Shown piece by piece: positions 1-12,262 of a DNA stretch of 64,000 nt (its first letter is position 1; each line of letters opens with the position of its first letter). A program made the translations under genes and the position numbers. A model generated the notes under the pieces. It saw only the letters and a program-made list of their open reading frames with translations, searched no databases and was not told the DNA's origin. The DNA comes from Rhynchopus sp. YZ270_cl-10 (Eukaryota; Euglenozoa; Diplonemea; Diplonemida; Diplonemidae): assembly GCA_964035575.1 (NCBI GenBank), contig OZ037857.1, forward strand, positions 62,001 to 126,000, given 5' to 3'.

Positions 1-179
<179 letters not shown>

Positions 180-1015
180 GAAAGGAAGGAAAGGTGTGTG
201 CTTGTTGGAGGAGAAGAAAGACAGAGAGGCAGAGAGGCAGAGAGGCAAAGAGAGGAGGGAGCTACTGTGGTGTGGATGAGGGGTGCGTATTTTTTTGAAT
301 ATAAAGTTGGATTGAAATTACAAAAGGGGGAATCCCTGAATAGCGTACCTTTTTTGGTACAAAACTGACTGGATGTACCTGGTTGTGGGTCCCCCAACCC
401 TTCTCCACTTCGTGGTTTAGATCTGATATGCGCTACTCCCCGCTAAGAAGAAATTTTAAATTCTGTTATCAGGCAACGATGTCACCAAAAACGCTGGAAA
501 AAAAAAGAATGGTAAAAAAGAAAAGTAGTTTCGGCCCCTACAGGTGCATAGGAGAGAGAGAGGAGGAGGAAGGATATCGCTCTAGAGCTGACAGAGGGAG
601 ACTGACACGATAGGGAAAAGGGTGGTGTGTGTGGGGGGGTTTTTTTTTTCTCCCGGAGAGTCTCGCTCTTTTTTTTTGGGAAAAGGGGTGGTGCTGAAAT
701 GAGGAATGAAAGTTGATAAACGTGCACACCTCAGGGGGGAATGTGGGCACGTGAAAAAAGGGGAGGGGAGAGGTTTGAAAGATTTAATGGTGTTCGTGAT
801 TTTACCCCCAAAAAAAAAGCACCGAAAATGTGTGGCTGAAGGGGAGTGATCGCTTCTTGCGCATTTTTTGCACTCCCCCATTCAGACCAGAATGTACGAC
901 GAAAATAGTGGGGGAACACCAAAGATGGAAATGCCTCGCGCGCATACACATTACAAATGTTGGAACAGCGTAGTTGCAACCTGTGCAACCTCCACTTTAT
1001 TTTTTAATTTTTAAA

Positions 1016-1075
1016 ACTAATACCCAAAAAGTTTACGATAATACCCAGTGGGTATTATCGTAAATGGGTATTAGT
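1016..1075. repeat. Foldback palindrome
   Basis: An almost perfect inverted repeat of about 60 bp. The outer arms are ACTAATACCCA and its complement, and the inner arms are TTTACGATAATACCCA and its complement. A homologous locus near 28047-28073 keeps the same fold with a compensated base pair (TTTACGAT/ATCGTAAA here, TTTGCGAT/ATCGCAAA there). Confidence 0.7.
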
Positions 1076-2068
1076 AACGTGGGTGTTATGATAATTACCC
1101 CTATTTTTTAGTCTCTCTTTTTATTTGCTCAGCTTCCAATCAGAAAAAAGTGTTTGCAAAATGAAGATAGACATGAAAGACGAAGGCTCTCATGTACTGA
1201 TGATGAGTCAGTCTCTGTCACCTTACTTTAACTTAGATTATAACCGGTTTTCTGGCGATATTTGTCATCGAAAAAGCCTTTGTTAAAAAACAATGCAGTT
1301 TTGACAACGTTAGTTTTAAAAAATGGGTTTATTTTTTTCGTTTGAAAAAGGTTTTTGTGAGTCTTCGCATTTTATGCGTTTCGTCACTATTAGAAAACAA
1401 AGGTTGAAAGATGAACGTGCCTCACGCAGTAGACACATCTATGAAAATGGTTAGAACAATGTTCGGGCAAGCACTGCGTTCTCTGTTAGAATTGAATGTC
1501 ACATGGTTTAGAATTTGATCCGGAATACAGTGTGCTTTGTACACTCCTCCAAGAGTGCTCTCGGGTCAGGGGGGAAAGAGAAGAAACGTTATCGCACAGC
1601 ATCAGCCATGCGGAATTGCACAGTGTGTTGTCACATCCGAAAGTTCATAATTTTGACAAAACTAAACTAACATTTTGCCACTTGATTTGTCCTCACTAAT
1701 CTACTACTGAGTCTTTTTTCGTTGACCGCAGCTGGCGGGTTCGTCTGCGAGAGCCCAACGTTGCCCGCGACGAACGGAACGGATCGAACAATCCGTCCAC
1801 CTCCGCATCCTCTGCCACCTCGCACACGGGTCCTCCCCCTTCGTGCCATAGTGTAGCTTTGGAAGCTGTAGTCGAAAAATATTTTTCGTTGACCGCAGCC
1901 ATTTTAGGAAGCCATTTAGGCTCTTACCCTGGGTGGCGCACATGATAATTGATTGGGGGAGGGGAATGATTCAAAAGGAAAAGGCGTGAGGACAAATTTA
2001 CCGTTGGCTAATCAAGTTCAGTTTCTAATAACACTGCGTGTAAGCAACAAAAGAAAGAAAAGTTAAAA

Positions 2069-2100
2069 AGATGATCCTAAGCCTCTCGTGCTTAGTCACC
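2069..2100 (+). ncRNA. Dispersed loop-CTCTCGT hairpin motif
   Basis: AGATGATC is followed by a 6-bp stem, CTAAGC paired with GCTTAG, closing the 7-nt loop CTCTCGT. The same loop closed by a different stem appears at 33096, 37100, 51920 and 58572. A structured RNA or DNA element is inferred; its function is unknown. Confidence 0.5.
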
Positions 2101-3380
2101 TTATCATATTCGTTATCGCACAGCATCAGCTGCGCTGGCTTCTACAAGTTTGTTGTAAGGGAGTTCGTAATTTTGGCACGTACGATGACGTGTCCGAGCA
2201 TGTGCATAGTGTAGCGCGGGTACGTAAAAACTGGGCGACGGACACAAAAGAAAGAAAAGTTTTGTGGATGATCCTAAGACTCGCAGTGGGCACCTTTTTT
2301 GTTGTGGCGAAAAATTGCCTAAGTGCCCACCTTGGTGTAATAGAATCTGTGCTCAATATTGGCCGAAGCCTGTACTACAAGAAGGGTATGGACGTAGTTC
2401 GTCAACCCCTAAAGAGCAACTTTAATGGAAAAAGGATCTTCCTGGGGTAGTCAGCACAACAGTGGCATTCACTTTTGTAAGGCTGCAACAAAGGAAGGGG
2501 CTCTGGTGGGAGTCAAAGAGACTACCTATGAAGAGAGCTGGAAAAAGGAAAATGGCCAATTTTTTTTTGATCAGGCAAAACAAAGGGGGAATAGTGTGGG
2601 GGGAACATTAGCAACAGGGTTGTGTCAGTTTTCATGTCAAAACCAAAGAACGGAACATTCTTTTCTCTAAAGAACCTGATACTTGACACATACCCAGGCC
2701 AATTAAGAAGTAAAGTGAAGTTGAGATCGCCAAAACGCGGACGCAGGCACTGAAATAAAAGGAACAGATATTTGGCAGAACAGGCTGAGTCTGGCCTGAC
2801 TGTTGGTCGCTGTTTTCATGCCAACAACCCTTCATAGCTTGGGGAAGCCACTGGGGAAGCCAGCATTAGAAACTTGCATTTAGGGGGGCAGGGACGTTTA
2901 CCTCCCTGAGGACAATACAGGATAGTCCCGCATACCCCTCCGGCCTAGGGGAGGAAATAGGGAGGAAATACGGATGTCCGCTACATCATCTGTGAGTGTG
3001 GTACGGTATAGTTAACCCGCTTGGTCTGATTGAGCCCGATAAGAGGGGGGTAACGCTTGATAAAGCACTACCCATGTTCACACAAAAAAAAAGGGTTTTG
3101 TCGCAATCGTTTATTGAAAAGTCACGTTGAAACGTGCTAAAAAAAAACGTTGTTACGGGTGGGGTTTTTGCCCCAATATCTCTGAAAATCGCATCATTTT
3201 ACACACACACTTTGAACGTAAACGTGGAGCTTTTAAGAAACTCGGTCTTCACATTTTTCACATAACATCTCTTTTGCGACTTCGTTCACCTTTTTCGTTT
3301 AATTATTCTATTCTTTTTTCTTCTTTTCTGTGCACCATCGTTTTTACCACTGTCACTGACGTAGCGTCGTGAAGGCTCCT

Positions 3381-4907
3381 TCACCCCAAAAGCCGCACAC
3401 GCTCTGCACCACCTGGCACTTCTTCATCCTCCTCACTGCTTTCCTCCTCCTGGGTGTTTTTGTTGTCCCTCTTCTCACTTATGACACACTCTTCACGTGG
3501 CACAATCCAGAGGAGCGGTGCCAACGCGAAGAGCGACGTGACGTGCACGGCAGTGGTGATGGTGAAGACACTGAGGTAGCCGAGATGCTCCACTATGAGA
3601 CCCCCTAGGGCCGCGCTGCCACTCCAGCCCACCTGCTGGATCTGCATGGTGGCCGCCCATCTGGCACGCTGCGCCTTTGGTGTGTAGTCGTTCATGATGC
3701 TGGCACAGAGGTACTGCCCACTCTGCAGCGCACTGCACCTGAACAAATACAACACCAACGCAGCAACTCTAACTCCCATCCCACGGAACCCCCCTCCCAC
3801 CTCACCCATCACCACTAACGCAGCCAAGGCAGAGATCCCCATCAACCACTGCACCAACAACAGCTGCACCCTTCCTATGAACACAAACCGCCTCGACACC
3901 CGCACAGCAGACGCACGCAAAAACGGCAGCACCGCGATCACAAAGTACACTACCGAAGGGTTGCAATCTAACCCTCCATTCTCTGGCGTATCCTTGAAGA
4001 ACAATGTAAAGAATTTTACACTCATTCCACTGCCTAATGCAGCAAATGTTCTGAAAGAAACTAGAAGATAGGGTACACGCCTTGCCCATACGGTGCTTTT
4101 GGTAGAATTTGTGGGCGCTTCGGTGACCGCTTTTGACTCATTCTGGAGGGTGTTATCATCGTTGAAAAGGAAGAGAATGCAGGTGGCAGGGAGGCGAAGG
4201 ACGGCGCCGCAGAGAATGACCCAGGCCATGTTGTATGACGACCACGCATCGTCACGGAAGTAGAAGATGAGCGTTGCTCCTAAGGGACCAATCCCGGAGG
4301 TCACATTTCGTACTGTCTGCAACTTTGCGAGAATCGTCGTCCGTTTTCCTGTTGGCAATGAATCTGCCTGCAGCGCACCATACCCCGCATAAGAGAACGA
4401 CTGCGACATCATAATCAGTCCTATACACAGCGTCGTGAAGAAGAACATATAGGACCCTATCCCGTCCACCATGTTGACAGCGAGCCCCTCCTCCTCCGTC
4501 TCATTCGAGCCTGACATGTCATAATAGTTGATTGGATCGAGAAACTCTCGTGCATGCGGAGCATAGAGGTACGCACTGCACAGCGACACCAGAGAGACCG
4601 TGCCCAGAAGCTCACCGACGCTGCCGACGTACACGATGCGGTCGCGACGTCCTTTGTCTGCTAGGTAGCCACCCACGAAGCCGGGGGCAAGCGAGAGGAA
4701 GCCGAAGACGCCTTCTGCATACCCGACCTTCGTCTTGGAGCGTGTGAGCACATCAATGTAGAGTGCGAGTGTACCCTGCAGGAGTAGCCCGTTCGACAGG
4801 AAGACAAGTGCTGTATAAACAAACGCAACCCTCACATTACGATTCGTCGTTCCCACAACATCAAGAAAACGACCGAGAAACGGAGGTTTCCCATCAGTGT
4901 TGGACAT
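3381..4907 (-). CDS. Major facilitator superfamily transporter
   Basis: A 508-residue polytopic membrane protein with about 12 hydrophobic segments. An MFS motif A-like loop follows the second helix (GGYLADKGRRDRIVYVG, about residues 79-95). A charged cytoplasmic loop rich in N, E, S and T sits near residues 255-275 between the two six-helix halves. The C-terminal tail is acidic (runs of E, S and D), as expected of a cytosolic end. A hydrophilic insert with an N-glycosylation sequon (SNET) lies near residue 134 and is probably lumenal or extracellular. The gene has a single open frame with no sign of introns. The substrate cannot be told from sequence. It is the first of three ordinary minus-strand genes, and the next gene starts about 440 bp away. 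Confidence 0.85.
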   Translation of the reverse strand: MSNTDGKPPFLGRFLDVVGTTNRNVRVAFVYTALVFLSNGLLLQGTLALYIDVLTRSKTKVGYAEGVFGFLSLAPGFVGGYLADKGRRDRIVYVGSVGELLGTVSLVSLCSAYLYAPHAREFLDPINYYDMSGSNETEEEGLAVNMVDGIGSYMFFFTTLCIGLIMMSQSFSYAGYGALQADSLPTGKRTTILAKLQTVRNVTSGIGPLGATLIFYFRDDAWSSYNMAWVILCGAVLRLPATCILFLFNDDNTLQNESKAVTEAPTNSTKSTVWARRVPYLLVSFRTFAALGSGMSVKFFTLFFKDTPENGGLDCNPSVVYFVIAVLPFLRASAVRVSRRFVFIGRVQLLLVQWLMGISALAALVVMGEVGGGFRGMGVRVAALVLYLFRCSALQSGQYLCASIMNDYTPKAQRARWAATMQIQQVGWSGSAALGGLIVEHLGYLSVFTITTAVHVTSLFALAPLLWIVPREECVISEKRDNKNTQEEESSEEDEEVPGGAERVRLLG

Positions 4908-5343
4908 GCATCAGTTTGGGGGGAGGGTGGTGTGGAGTAATATGGTGCTGTTGATGGGGGTAGAGTGGAGGTGAGATAAGTCGAGAATAATAAGGAGGAG
5001 GGAGAGAGAGAGAGAGAGAGAGGAGGTTAATAAGAGTGGCATAAAGCCTCGTGGTGTTTCAGTTGAAAGAATGGGGGTAAAAAAAAAAGAGCGAATTTTG
5101 CATGAATAATACAGTGAAAAGACCTCTGTCTGCGTGGTACGCTAATGGCCCAACAGAATACCGGAAAATAGAAGAGAAATGAGTGTTTGTACAATAATGT
5201 GTACTGGACAAAAGTCCTAATTTACCCACAGTTTTTTTTTTACGTTTTTCGGTAAATACAAAGCAGCCAAAAAAGAGACGCAATTGAACACTCAAAAGGG
5301 CTTTTTGTTCGTATACCGGTCGCAGAAACACACACACACACTA
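4908..5343. other. Short intergenic spacer
   Basis: Contains a short GA microsatellite (about 5001-5022) and poly-A/T tracts. I see no gene or recognisable element. Confidence 0.6.
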
Positions 5344-5874
5344 TCAAGAGGACTCCGCAAAGGAGAGGAACGCTGCACGGAGGTCGTCGGGGATGGGTAT
5401 GCGCTTGTTGGTGTCGTAATTGAAGAAGACGACCTTGCACGAAGACACGAAGCATGTGTTGCCCGCCTCCGTCACGGCCTTCGTGTTCACGAAGAGCGAC
5501 GTCTCCTCAACGTTCGACACGTTTGAGTGGCAAGAGATAGTGTCCGGGTAGTTGGCGGGGCCCACGTACTTGATGCTGATGTCGCCGACAATGACAGAGA
5601 CGGCACCAGGCCCAGGCATGCCTGTGTGCCCGCACAGCTTCCACGCGTCTTCAACCAGCTTCACACGGCTTGTCTCCATGTACTGCACAAAGGCACAGTT
5701 GTTCACATGCCCAAAGCAGTCCTGGTCACCCCATCGCACAGGGATCTTCTCCAAATGTTTGAACTCCATGTTCCGCACTGTCCTCAGGTGTGGCGAGAGG
5801 TCTGCCGGTGCTGTGCTGAACCTCGCAGCGCGCGACACAGCACTGCGCACACGGCTCTTCAAGAGCACATTCAT
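5344..5874 (-). CDS. Mitochondrial 4HBT-type acyl-CoA thioesterase
   Basis: A 176-residue protein of the hot-dog fold thioesterase family (4HBT/YbgC-like), which hydrolyses acyl-CoA thioesters. The diagnostic segment VRWGDQDCFGHVNN (about residues 46-59) carries the family Asp and the HVNN turn, followed by the long hot-dog helix containing YMETSRVKL. The N-terminus (MNVLLKSRVRSAVSRAARFS) is basic, Ser/Arg-rich and free of acidic residues, typical of a mitochondrial presequence; that location is an inference. The length fits a single hot-dog domain plus a targeting peptide of about 25-30 residues. No intron is needed. Acyl-chain preference cannot be judged. Confidence 0.88.
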   Translation of the reverse strand: MNVLLKSRVRSAVSRAARFSTAPADLSPHLRTVRNMEFKHLEKIPVRWGDQDCFGHVNNCAFVQYMETSRVKLVEDAWKLCGHTGMPGPGAVSVIVGDISIKYVGPANYPDTISCHSNVSNVEETSLFVNTKAVTEAGNTCFVSSCKVVFFNYDTNKRIPIPDDLRAAFLSFAESS

Positions 5875-6700
5875 TGTGTTGTGTTATGAACAAAAAACCC
5901 GCACCCTTGTTGTGCATGATGAAAGGGATAAGGGGGAAGGTAAGGGGAACCAAAAGGGCCTTTTTTTTGACTGTCTTGAAAAAAGAAACTTGACGAGGAC
6001 AGTGCGGGCACCCCCCATACGGGATGCGCACGTGTTCCTTCGAATTTTAATTTTTGAATTTATTTTGGAGCGTTGCTCAAAACTCCGAATAAACTCAACG
6101 AGAGCTATACTGCCAAGCTAATGAGGAAATGCATAAAAGACACTCATCGTTTGCAATACGCAGGAGTCCGTTGTGGGGTATTGTCAGGAGCACATTAGGA
6201 GTCTCGTGGACTCCGTCGTGTTGCCAGCAGAGTCGCTGTCCCTGGCATTTGGCAGACCCCGTCGCATTAACGATGCAAGTGGAATTAAATGCATTTTTGA
6301 TAATCGGCGAGTCATGTTTTTTTATTGTGGTTATACATTGTTGTCCGCAGTCAAAAAAAGGGGGATATGTTTTGTTATCGAAAGTCACCCACCAAGGGTT
6401 CTGTACTCAATTTTTTCTCTTGCGAGCGCAGTTGACACAAAAAAGTTGTAATAACCGGGGTCGCATTTGTGGCAAACTCGACTCCCAAGGCAAGTGAATC
6501 TGATATTTGCAAAAAACAAAAAATAAAAAAGCGGAAACAAAAAAAACAACCCAAAATGAACCAAGTCATCTTTACAAAAAGCTGCGTCGAACGGTCGAAC
6601 GGTCAAAACAAAGGCTGAAAGATGAATACGCCGTGCATACGCATCTTAACAAATTACACACTTGGACACAAAAACAAAATACAGCATTCATCTGTACACT
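5875..6700. other. Intergenic spacer
   Basis: No gene recognised. A degenerate copy of the dispersed motif (CTGAAAGATGAATACG, then GCATCT) lies at about 6615-6646, some 740 bp upstream of the thioesterase start. Confidence 0.5.
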
Positions 6701-7204
6701 TTAACAGGTACTGGTCCACTGGTGGTATTGCGGAGCATCGTTGCACGTTGTGGCGCAGTGGAAACGATACGTGCAGTCGACGCCAAGCATGTATCCACGC
6801 CAGACGAAGGAGTTGGGGCCGAGGGCTTGCGACACACCGGTGTAGTTGGCGGGACCGCCTGGGCGTGTCTGGGTGAAGGTGTCTGAGAAGGGCTTCTCTG
6901 TGTTGTAAGCCACGACACGGCCCTCCCAGGAGCCTGACTCCACGCCGTTGTAGACTCCAAGGAAGTCCGCCACCTTGCTGCCCGTGGTCGTGATGCCCGC
7001 ACCCGAGCAGAACACACCCTCCGCCGTCGCGTTGCAGGAGCACAGACAGTAGTACCCATCGTAGTGTGCCTTCTCGCCCGTCCCTGCGTACACACCGCTC
7101 TCCCACCAGTGCTGTGCGCCGACAAAGGCCTGCGCCTGCTCCTGGGTGTACCCTGCCGTGGCAGCAACCACCACAGCGAACACTGTAGCAACGGTAAGGT
7201 GCAT
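6701..7204 (-). CDS. Small secreted Cys-rich protein of unknown function
   Basis: A 167-residue protein with a clear signal peptide (MHLTVATVFAVVVAATAGYT, predicted cleavage near residue 18). The mature part is rich in aromatic residues and has Cys clusters: CLCSCNATAEGVFC in the middle, then CTYRFHCATTC and a C-terminal Cys. It also has two likely N-glycosylation sequons (NAT, NYT). The eight Cys of the mature part suggest disulfides in an extracellular protein. I do not recognise the family. Codon use is GC-rich like its neighbours, which supports it as a real gene, and the start is set by the signal peptide. Confidence 0.72.
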   Translation of the reverse strand: MHLTVATVFAVVVAATAGYTQEQAQAFVGAQHWWESGVYAGTGEKAHYDGYYCLCSCNATAEGVFCSGAGITTTGSKVADFLGVYNGVESGSWEGRVVAYNTEKPFSDTFTQTRPGGPANYTGVSQALGPNSFVWRGYMLGVDCTYRFHCATTCNDAPQYHQWTSTC

Positions 7205-9340
7205 TCTTGTGTGGGTGTGTGGTTCTGTGTGGTGTGGGAAGGGTGGATGGTGTGCGTACCCTATTGCAAAAAAGCATGAGAGTTACGTCACTACGTAGAA
7301 AAAGCGATGCGCCCCCACGCCACCTCCCATCTATAGTATACCCCAACGCGGATGCGGCGAGTACGTTCCTTTCCCCCTCCGAATTGCCGTACATCCCTCA
7401 GGATATCCAAGCGAATGCTCTAATGAACTGTCTCAAGACGTCGCATTCGTGAGCAAAGCTGACAGAGCAGGGGCTAGTTTGCAGGGAGTTTGCTGCTGGG
7501 ACGAAACAAAAGAAATGGGTTCCGTCATAGAGAAGTGCCTTGCTTCGAATGATGTGCCTGGGCGTCTGGATGCAAAAGGAAAAGACCATGTGGCTGCGCG
7601 ACACGGCGCACACACCGTGAAGTGGAGCGATTGGAGGGAGGGTGGAGAAGGTGTCAAACCAAAGAAATGTTTGTGCAGCAATGCCCCAAAGGGGAAGGGA
7701 TGTGGTAAAGGACAGTGTGTAAACGACAACGCTTTTGTCGAGATGAATGAAATGAACCCTTACATTCTTGACACCAAACGGGTTTGTGAAAGAAGAGGAG
7801 TCCCCCATGGTTCACATACGATGGGATCATGAAAAACGTAGAGGGAAGGAGGTCTGGTTTCTTTTGTTTTTACAGAACTGTAAATGGGGATTTCATTTAG
7901 TTTGTTTCAAAAAGCAATAAAAGGGGTGTGTGCCCTTATGTTGGGGGAAAAGAAGGCTCTTCGGGTTTCGCAGCGGTCCCTCCCCCCATACATTTTTCTC
8001 GAGTCGGTATTTTAAAAAGACGCCTGGGGGGTGTACAGGTGTGAGGCCGCATGCAGTGCCCCTCCCTAAATACAGTGATCCTAATACAGTGACCTGGTCC
8101 TTGTATTCGGCTTCTGTAAGGAACACAAAAGTTTTTCTCTCCAAAACACAAAACGAACGGGGGGAGGAGGGCGGTGACCCCCAATAGGGGTATTTTTAGA
8201 ACACAAAATACACGTACACAATACAAAAAAAAAAATGATGAAAATCATACCACTGTCCCTAGTTCCATTTCTAAACAAGAGAAACGTTGCGATGATATCC
8301 ACGTCTCTCATGTTTACCTTACGAAAGATGTACCTGAACTACGACAAGCGAGAAGCCGACACAATGTGTCTCAGTGCAGACAAGAGAACGTCGTACACCC
8401 CTCAAAAAAGGGAGAAAAATGGGTTAAAGATGATTCTTAGTCACGTACTTATCACCTAAAAACTTTTGTTTGATTATAGACTACAGCCCCCTAAGAACAC
8501 ACCATGCGTCTCAGGAACTAAACCACCCCCCACATCTTTGCTTTCAAAACACATGGTGCAAACACTGCAACCCACTTGGAGAGGAATGGACCCTGTAAGG
8601 GGGGGTGGTGGTTCCCTTAAAGAAATACAGCACACAGAACAGCTTGGGGGGGTGGACAACACTGCAGGGTGCAGTCGGTGAATGTACAACTAAATCAGAG
8701 CAAAAAGGATTTTTTGAAAAAAGTGTTTCCTTGAGATGACCCTCTACGCCTCTACTTTGTCACCAAGATAGAAAAGCAATGACGGAAGGGTTGTGTATGC
8801 ACTTCAAGAGACCGTTGAAAACGATTAAGGTGCAATAATGATTTCACCCACGGATGTTTATAAGGGGAGACTTCGAGGGGGTAGCAGAAAAAGCCGTTGG
8901 TTCCTTTGTGTTTGTTGTGTCGACAATCACCTGCTAGTGCAGGATCTGTACTCAAATGTCGCCCGAAGGCTTTTTGTTTTGATAAATTGTTGGAGTAGTG
9001 TAGTTGCCTCGGTTGTGTTGCCACAGTTTGTGCAAATCTCCACTTTCCTTTTTTTGAAAACTTGGTTGTATTTTAGTGTAGACACCCGAGGATGAGTTTC
9101 ACTATCTTTCCCCCCTTTGCTATTCAATGACTTATGCGCAGTTGCCATACATAAGTCTTCACAAAGATTTTACAGAGGGAAAAAAATCACCCTAGATGTG
9201 ATGTTAATGTGGACCCCAACAACGATACCTGAAATTCGAGTTCACTACACCCAAAAAAAAAAAAATAAAACAAAACGAAAACAAAAACTTGAAAGATGAA
9301 TGTGTCTGCGCATTGTTCAAGTTGATGGAATGTTTGAAAT

Positions 9341-9442
9341 ACCGTACAAATTCGTACAAATTATTGTAAAAAAGGTCGAAAATTTCCAGAAAAATCCTGA
9401 AAAGGTCGAACAATTTTATGATAATTTTTGTACGAATACGGT
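9341..9442. repeat. Foldback element about 100 bp
   Basis: Inverted arms starting ACCGTA, then ATTCGTACAAA and TTATNNTAAAA, with a shared inner GGTCGAA/TTCGACC-type segment. It is probably a small MITE or structured site. I could not define a target duplication. Confidence 0.4.
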
Positions 9443-10392
9443 AACGGTCTGGTCAGAGAAAGAGGAGAGGCAGCGAGGGAATACAAATACAGCAAAAAAA
9501 TATAACAAAAACTGAAAGATGAATATCGGCCACTCGGGCGCAAGACGTCTTATAGAAAAGGAAAAGAAACAAAAAGAAAACCTGCTCCGGTACACTGCAT
9601 CCATACTTATTTTGTTCACAACAAATGACGAAAAATACAAAAAGAAAGGCAAAATATGTATATTTAACCGCGTAATTATGGTCTCAATCCAGAATCCTGG
9701 GAGATGGCCTTCGACCATAAATTGCACGTTGAAAAAATAAATAATATTTTTTTGAGCAGCATTGTGAACAATAGCTGTTTTTGTTGCATAAAAAAAAACG
9801 CGATGACGGTTTTTATGCGGTGTGTTTTTTTTTGACGTATTTTTGTGTGTTGTTCAAAATGTTGTTATGGACATGAGTCAAGAAGTGTACCAGGGTTGCA
9901 AAAAGAACAAAAAATAAAAATAGTTTGAAAGAGAGAGGAGCCTTATATCGACATCTGTGAAGAGAAAAAAAAGCTTTTTTTTTTTTTGCTGTTCATCATT
10001 GAACACTACGGGTATCATTAGCAAAGACACCTCAACTGGAAATACCCTTTTATTATGCTCTTTTGATAAGGTTTTGAAAGAAAAATTTGATTTGAAATAC
10101 AAAAGCCTCTCTAGTGACAGGTATACCTTTGGTACACACAACCGGTGTACAACGTGGACCCCCCAAACAATGCAGTCCTACATCCATTTTTCGAGGTTTT
10201 CGAGGTTGACATCTGAAAAGAAAAAAAAGTGGATTTTTGATAATGCGCGAAACGTTCTCAGGGACGCACCGACACACCGTGGGAGGGAAAAAAATAGCTG
10301 AACTTCGGCCATGTGTGTGGGTTGCTTGGGTACAAGACTACACAACACAACCCCCACACAATGCATGCTCAAGAATGAAAGAAATTTTTTCC

Positions 10393-10432
10393 AGATGAAC
10401 GTGCCTTCTCGTGCACACACATTTGAAAACGG
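10393..10432 (+). ncRNA. Dispersed hairpin motif copy
   Basis: AGATGAA followed by the stem GTGC/GCAC around CTTCTCGT, then ACACACAT. This matches the type found upstream of the receptor genes. Confidence 0.42.
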
Positions 10433-10537
10433 TTGAAAGTGTAGTTTGTGTTTTTGGAGGGGCCATTCTGCGTTCGATATTTGTGACGGATGTGTGCCGT
10501 CATGTAACACCCAAAAAAAAAAAGAGAAAATTTTGCT

Positions 10538-10574
10538 AAGATGACCCTAAGCCTCACTGTGCTGAGCCATCTGA
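10538..10574 (+). ncRNA. Dispersed hairpin motif copy
   Basis: AAGATGACCCTAAGCCTCAC, then a partly paired arm (CTAAGC with GCTGAG, one mismatch), ending CATCTGA. It is a member of the CTAAGC-stem type with a diverged loop. Confidence 0.4.
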
Positions 10575-11004
10575 GAAACATAACATTTGAAAAAAAAAAA
10601 AAAGAATTTTTTTTTTGAAAAAAAAGAATGTACAAAGCCCCGTGGGCAACGCATCATTTAAAAAAAAGGAAAAATTCGGGGGAGGGAAAAAAGTTGAACA
10701 AATCATATGGTTATAAAAAAGGTACAAAAGTACAATACTTGGGGGAAAGGTACACTCACAACACCTTTTTTGTGGTTTTCGTTCCCAAAGGGAAAACGTT
10801 TTCCCCCCCCATACACCCCACACCCTTGCCCCAAGCCCCTACCTACCATTTAAGTATCGGCCAGATTAAAATGGATTTTATACAATGTGATAAAATGAAA
10901 GTTGGTGATATGGCCTCTGTCTGCGCTGCTTTGCGTCAGCTACAAAAGGTGAGACGAACCGTACAGGAATCCGTAGAATCCTTTTAAAAGGTTGTCAAAG
11001 AATC

Positions 11005-11154
11005 ATGCGACAGCCCAACGGAGGAAAACGCACAACGGGAAGGAAGGTGCAACCTCAGCACGGAAGCAGCGTGCTCAATGCCTGGCGCGAGGGCGATAGG
11101 CTTCGGGGCTTTCCCATGGAGTACTGGCTGCGGACGGAGGCGCCGGGGCTGTGA
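11005..11154 (+). CDS. Possible 49-residue ORF, low support
   Basis: A short ORF with markedly higher GC than its surroundings. It encodes a basic peptide ending in a segment with AWREGDRLRG and EYWLR. A short ORF in the TIR element at 26509-27282 has a loosely similar W..GD...YW.R arrangement. It ends just before the Harbinger-like element at 11191. There is no recognised family and it may be chance. Confidence 0.2.
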   Translation: MRQPNGGKRTTGRKVQPQHGSSVLNAWREGDRLRGFPMEYWLRTEAPGL

Positions 11155-11725
11155 GGGGAAAGGTTATGTGGGGATAAGAAAAGTGTATAAGGGCACGGTA
11201 ATTTTTATTTTTGGTAAGCGTCTGCGTGCGTACTTTTTTTTTGAGATTCCAGGGAAAAAAATTATGCAGAAAAAAAAATTATAAAGGGGGGCCCTCAATA
11301 ACTCAGCAATGTATTTTAGGTAAAAAATGTACATTTTTCAGCGTAAATTGACCCCATCACAGCACATACAGACTCCTGAGAGCCGAAATCAAAAAAAATT
11401 TCCCCCGATTTTTTGTGGGCAAAAATTGGTGGGAAAATATTTTTGGTACCTGTATTTCCCCCACTGTAATTTTCCTCTATAATTTTTTTCACCACTCATA
11501 ATTTTTTTTATTGCACGTCGGGGCACTTTAATTTCACTCCCCTAACAAATTCCTGTAGAAAAATAAAAACGGCAGTGAAATAAAAAAGGCTTTATTTCTT
11601 TATTTCACTCTTTATTTCACTGCTCGATTTTTTTTTTTTTTTTCGCAAAGACAAAATTTTTGGCCGAAAAAAAAATTTTTTTTTGGGCTCAGATGGACCC
11701 AAAAATGCAAATAAACACGGGTTGC

Positions 11726-11913
11726 CTACGATCGTAGTACGATCTCTTACGATCGTAGCTCTTTTTTTGATCGCACTACGATCGTACTACGATCAAAGTA
11801 CGATCGTAGTACGATCGTACTTACGATCGTATTATGATCGTACGATCGTACTACGATCGTAAACGATCGTACTACGATCGTAACGATCGTAACGATCGTA
11901 GTACGATCGTACT
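11726..11913. repeat. Left subterminal array of TACGATCGTA palindromes
   Basis: Dense, irregularly spaced copies of the palindrome TACGATCGTA and variants such as GTACGATC. The matching array stands at the other end (17045-17202). Such arrays could be transposase binding sites or could form cruciforms. They are not a CRISPR, because there are no unique spacers. Confidence 0.85.
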
Positions 11914-11944
11914 ATCCTCCTTCTAAGGTGCTCGCTCTCCATAC

Positions 11945-12262
11945 CTAGACCCTCGAATTTTTTTTTTTTGCCCCTATATAGGGCTAATTTCGACGATTTG
12001 AGGCCATTAAAAGCAAAATTTGGCACTTTTGAGCATCTGTGGGGGTCTAAAACGTGGTTTTGCGAACCCCAAATTTCGTAAAATCTCGTAGTCGGTGTCG
12101 TTGCCGGTGGCTATTGCCTCCCAGGGAAAGGGACTCTCGAATTTTTTTTTTCGCCCCTATATAGGCCTAATTTCGACGATTTGAGGCCATTAAAAGCAAA
12201 ATTTGGCACTTTTGAGCATCTGTGGGGGTCTAAAACGTGGTTTCGCGCACCAAATTTCGTGG
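11945..12262. repeat. Duplicated AT-rich block inside the transposon
   Basis: Two near-identical segments (about 11953-12079 and 12138-12260) share TTTCGACGATTTGAGGCCAT and the phrase GAGCATCTGTGGGGGTC. Inverted relatives lie in the element at 39523-42378 (about 41570-41640 and 41960-42065), which ties the two elements together. Confidence 0.75.

Larger units (their letters stand above)
7205..11190. other. Long intergenic region, no convincing gene
   Basis: About 4 kb of low-complexity, A/T- and homopolymer-rich DNA. The longest open frames (for example 7449-7832 plus, overlapped by 7398-7808 minus) lack domains, conserved composition or a clear start. The region carries dispersed motif copies (about 8427, 8733, 9293, 9514, 10393 and 10538) and a foldback at 9341-9442. 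The stretch near 8990-9070 is a diverged repeat of about 960-1015. Confidence 0.5.

Noticed and set aside
7398-7832. Overlapping frames on both strands (127 and 136 codons) as possible genes
   Set aside because: No domain, no signal or composition difference from surrounding intergenic DNA, and mutually antisense.
11726-11913. CRISPR-like array
   Set aside because: The repeats are overlapping palindromes with no unique spacers and no Cas genes. They are the subterminal array of a transposon, in a eukaryote.
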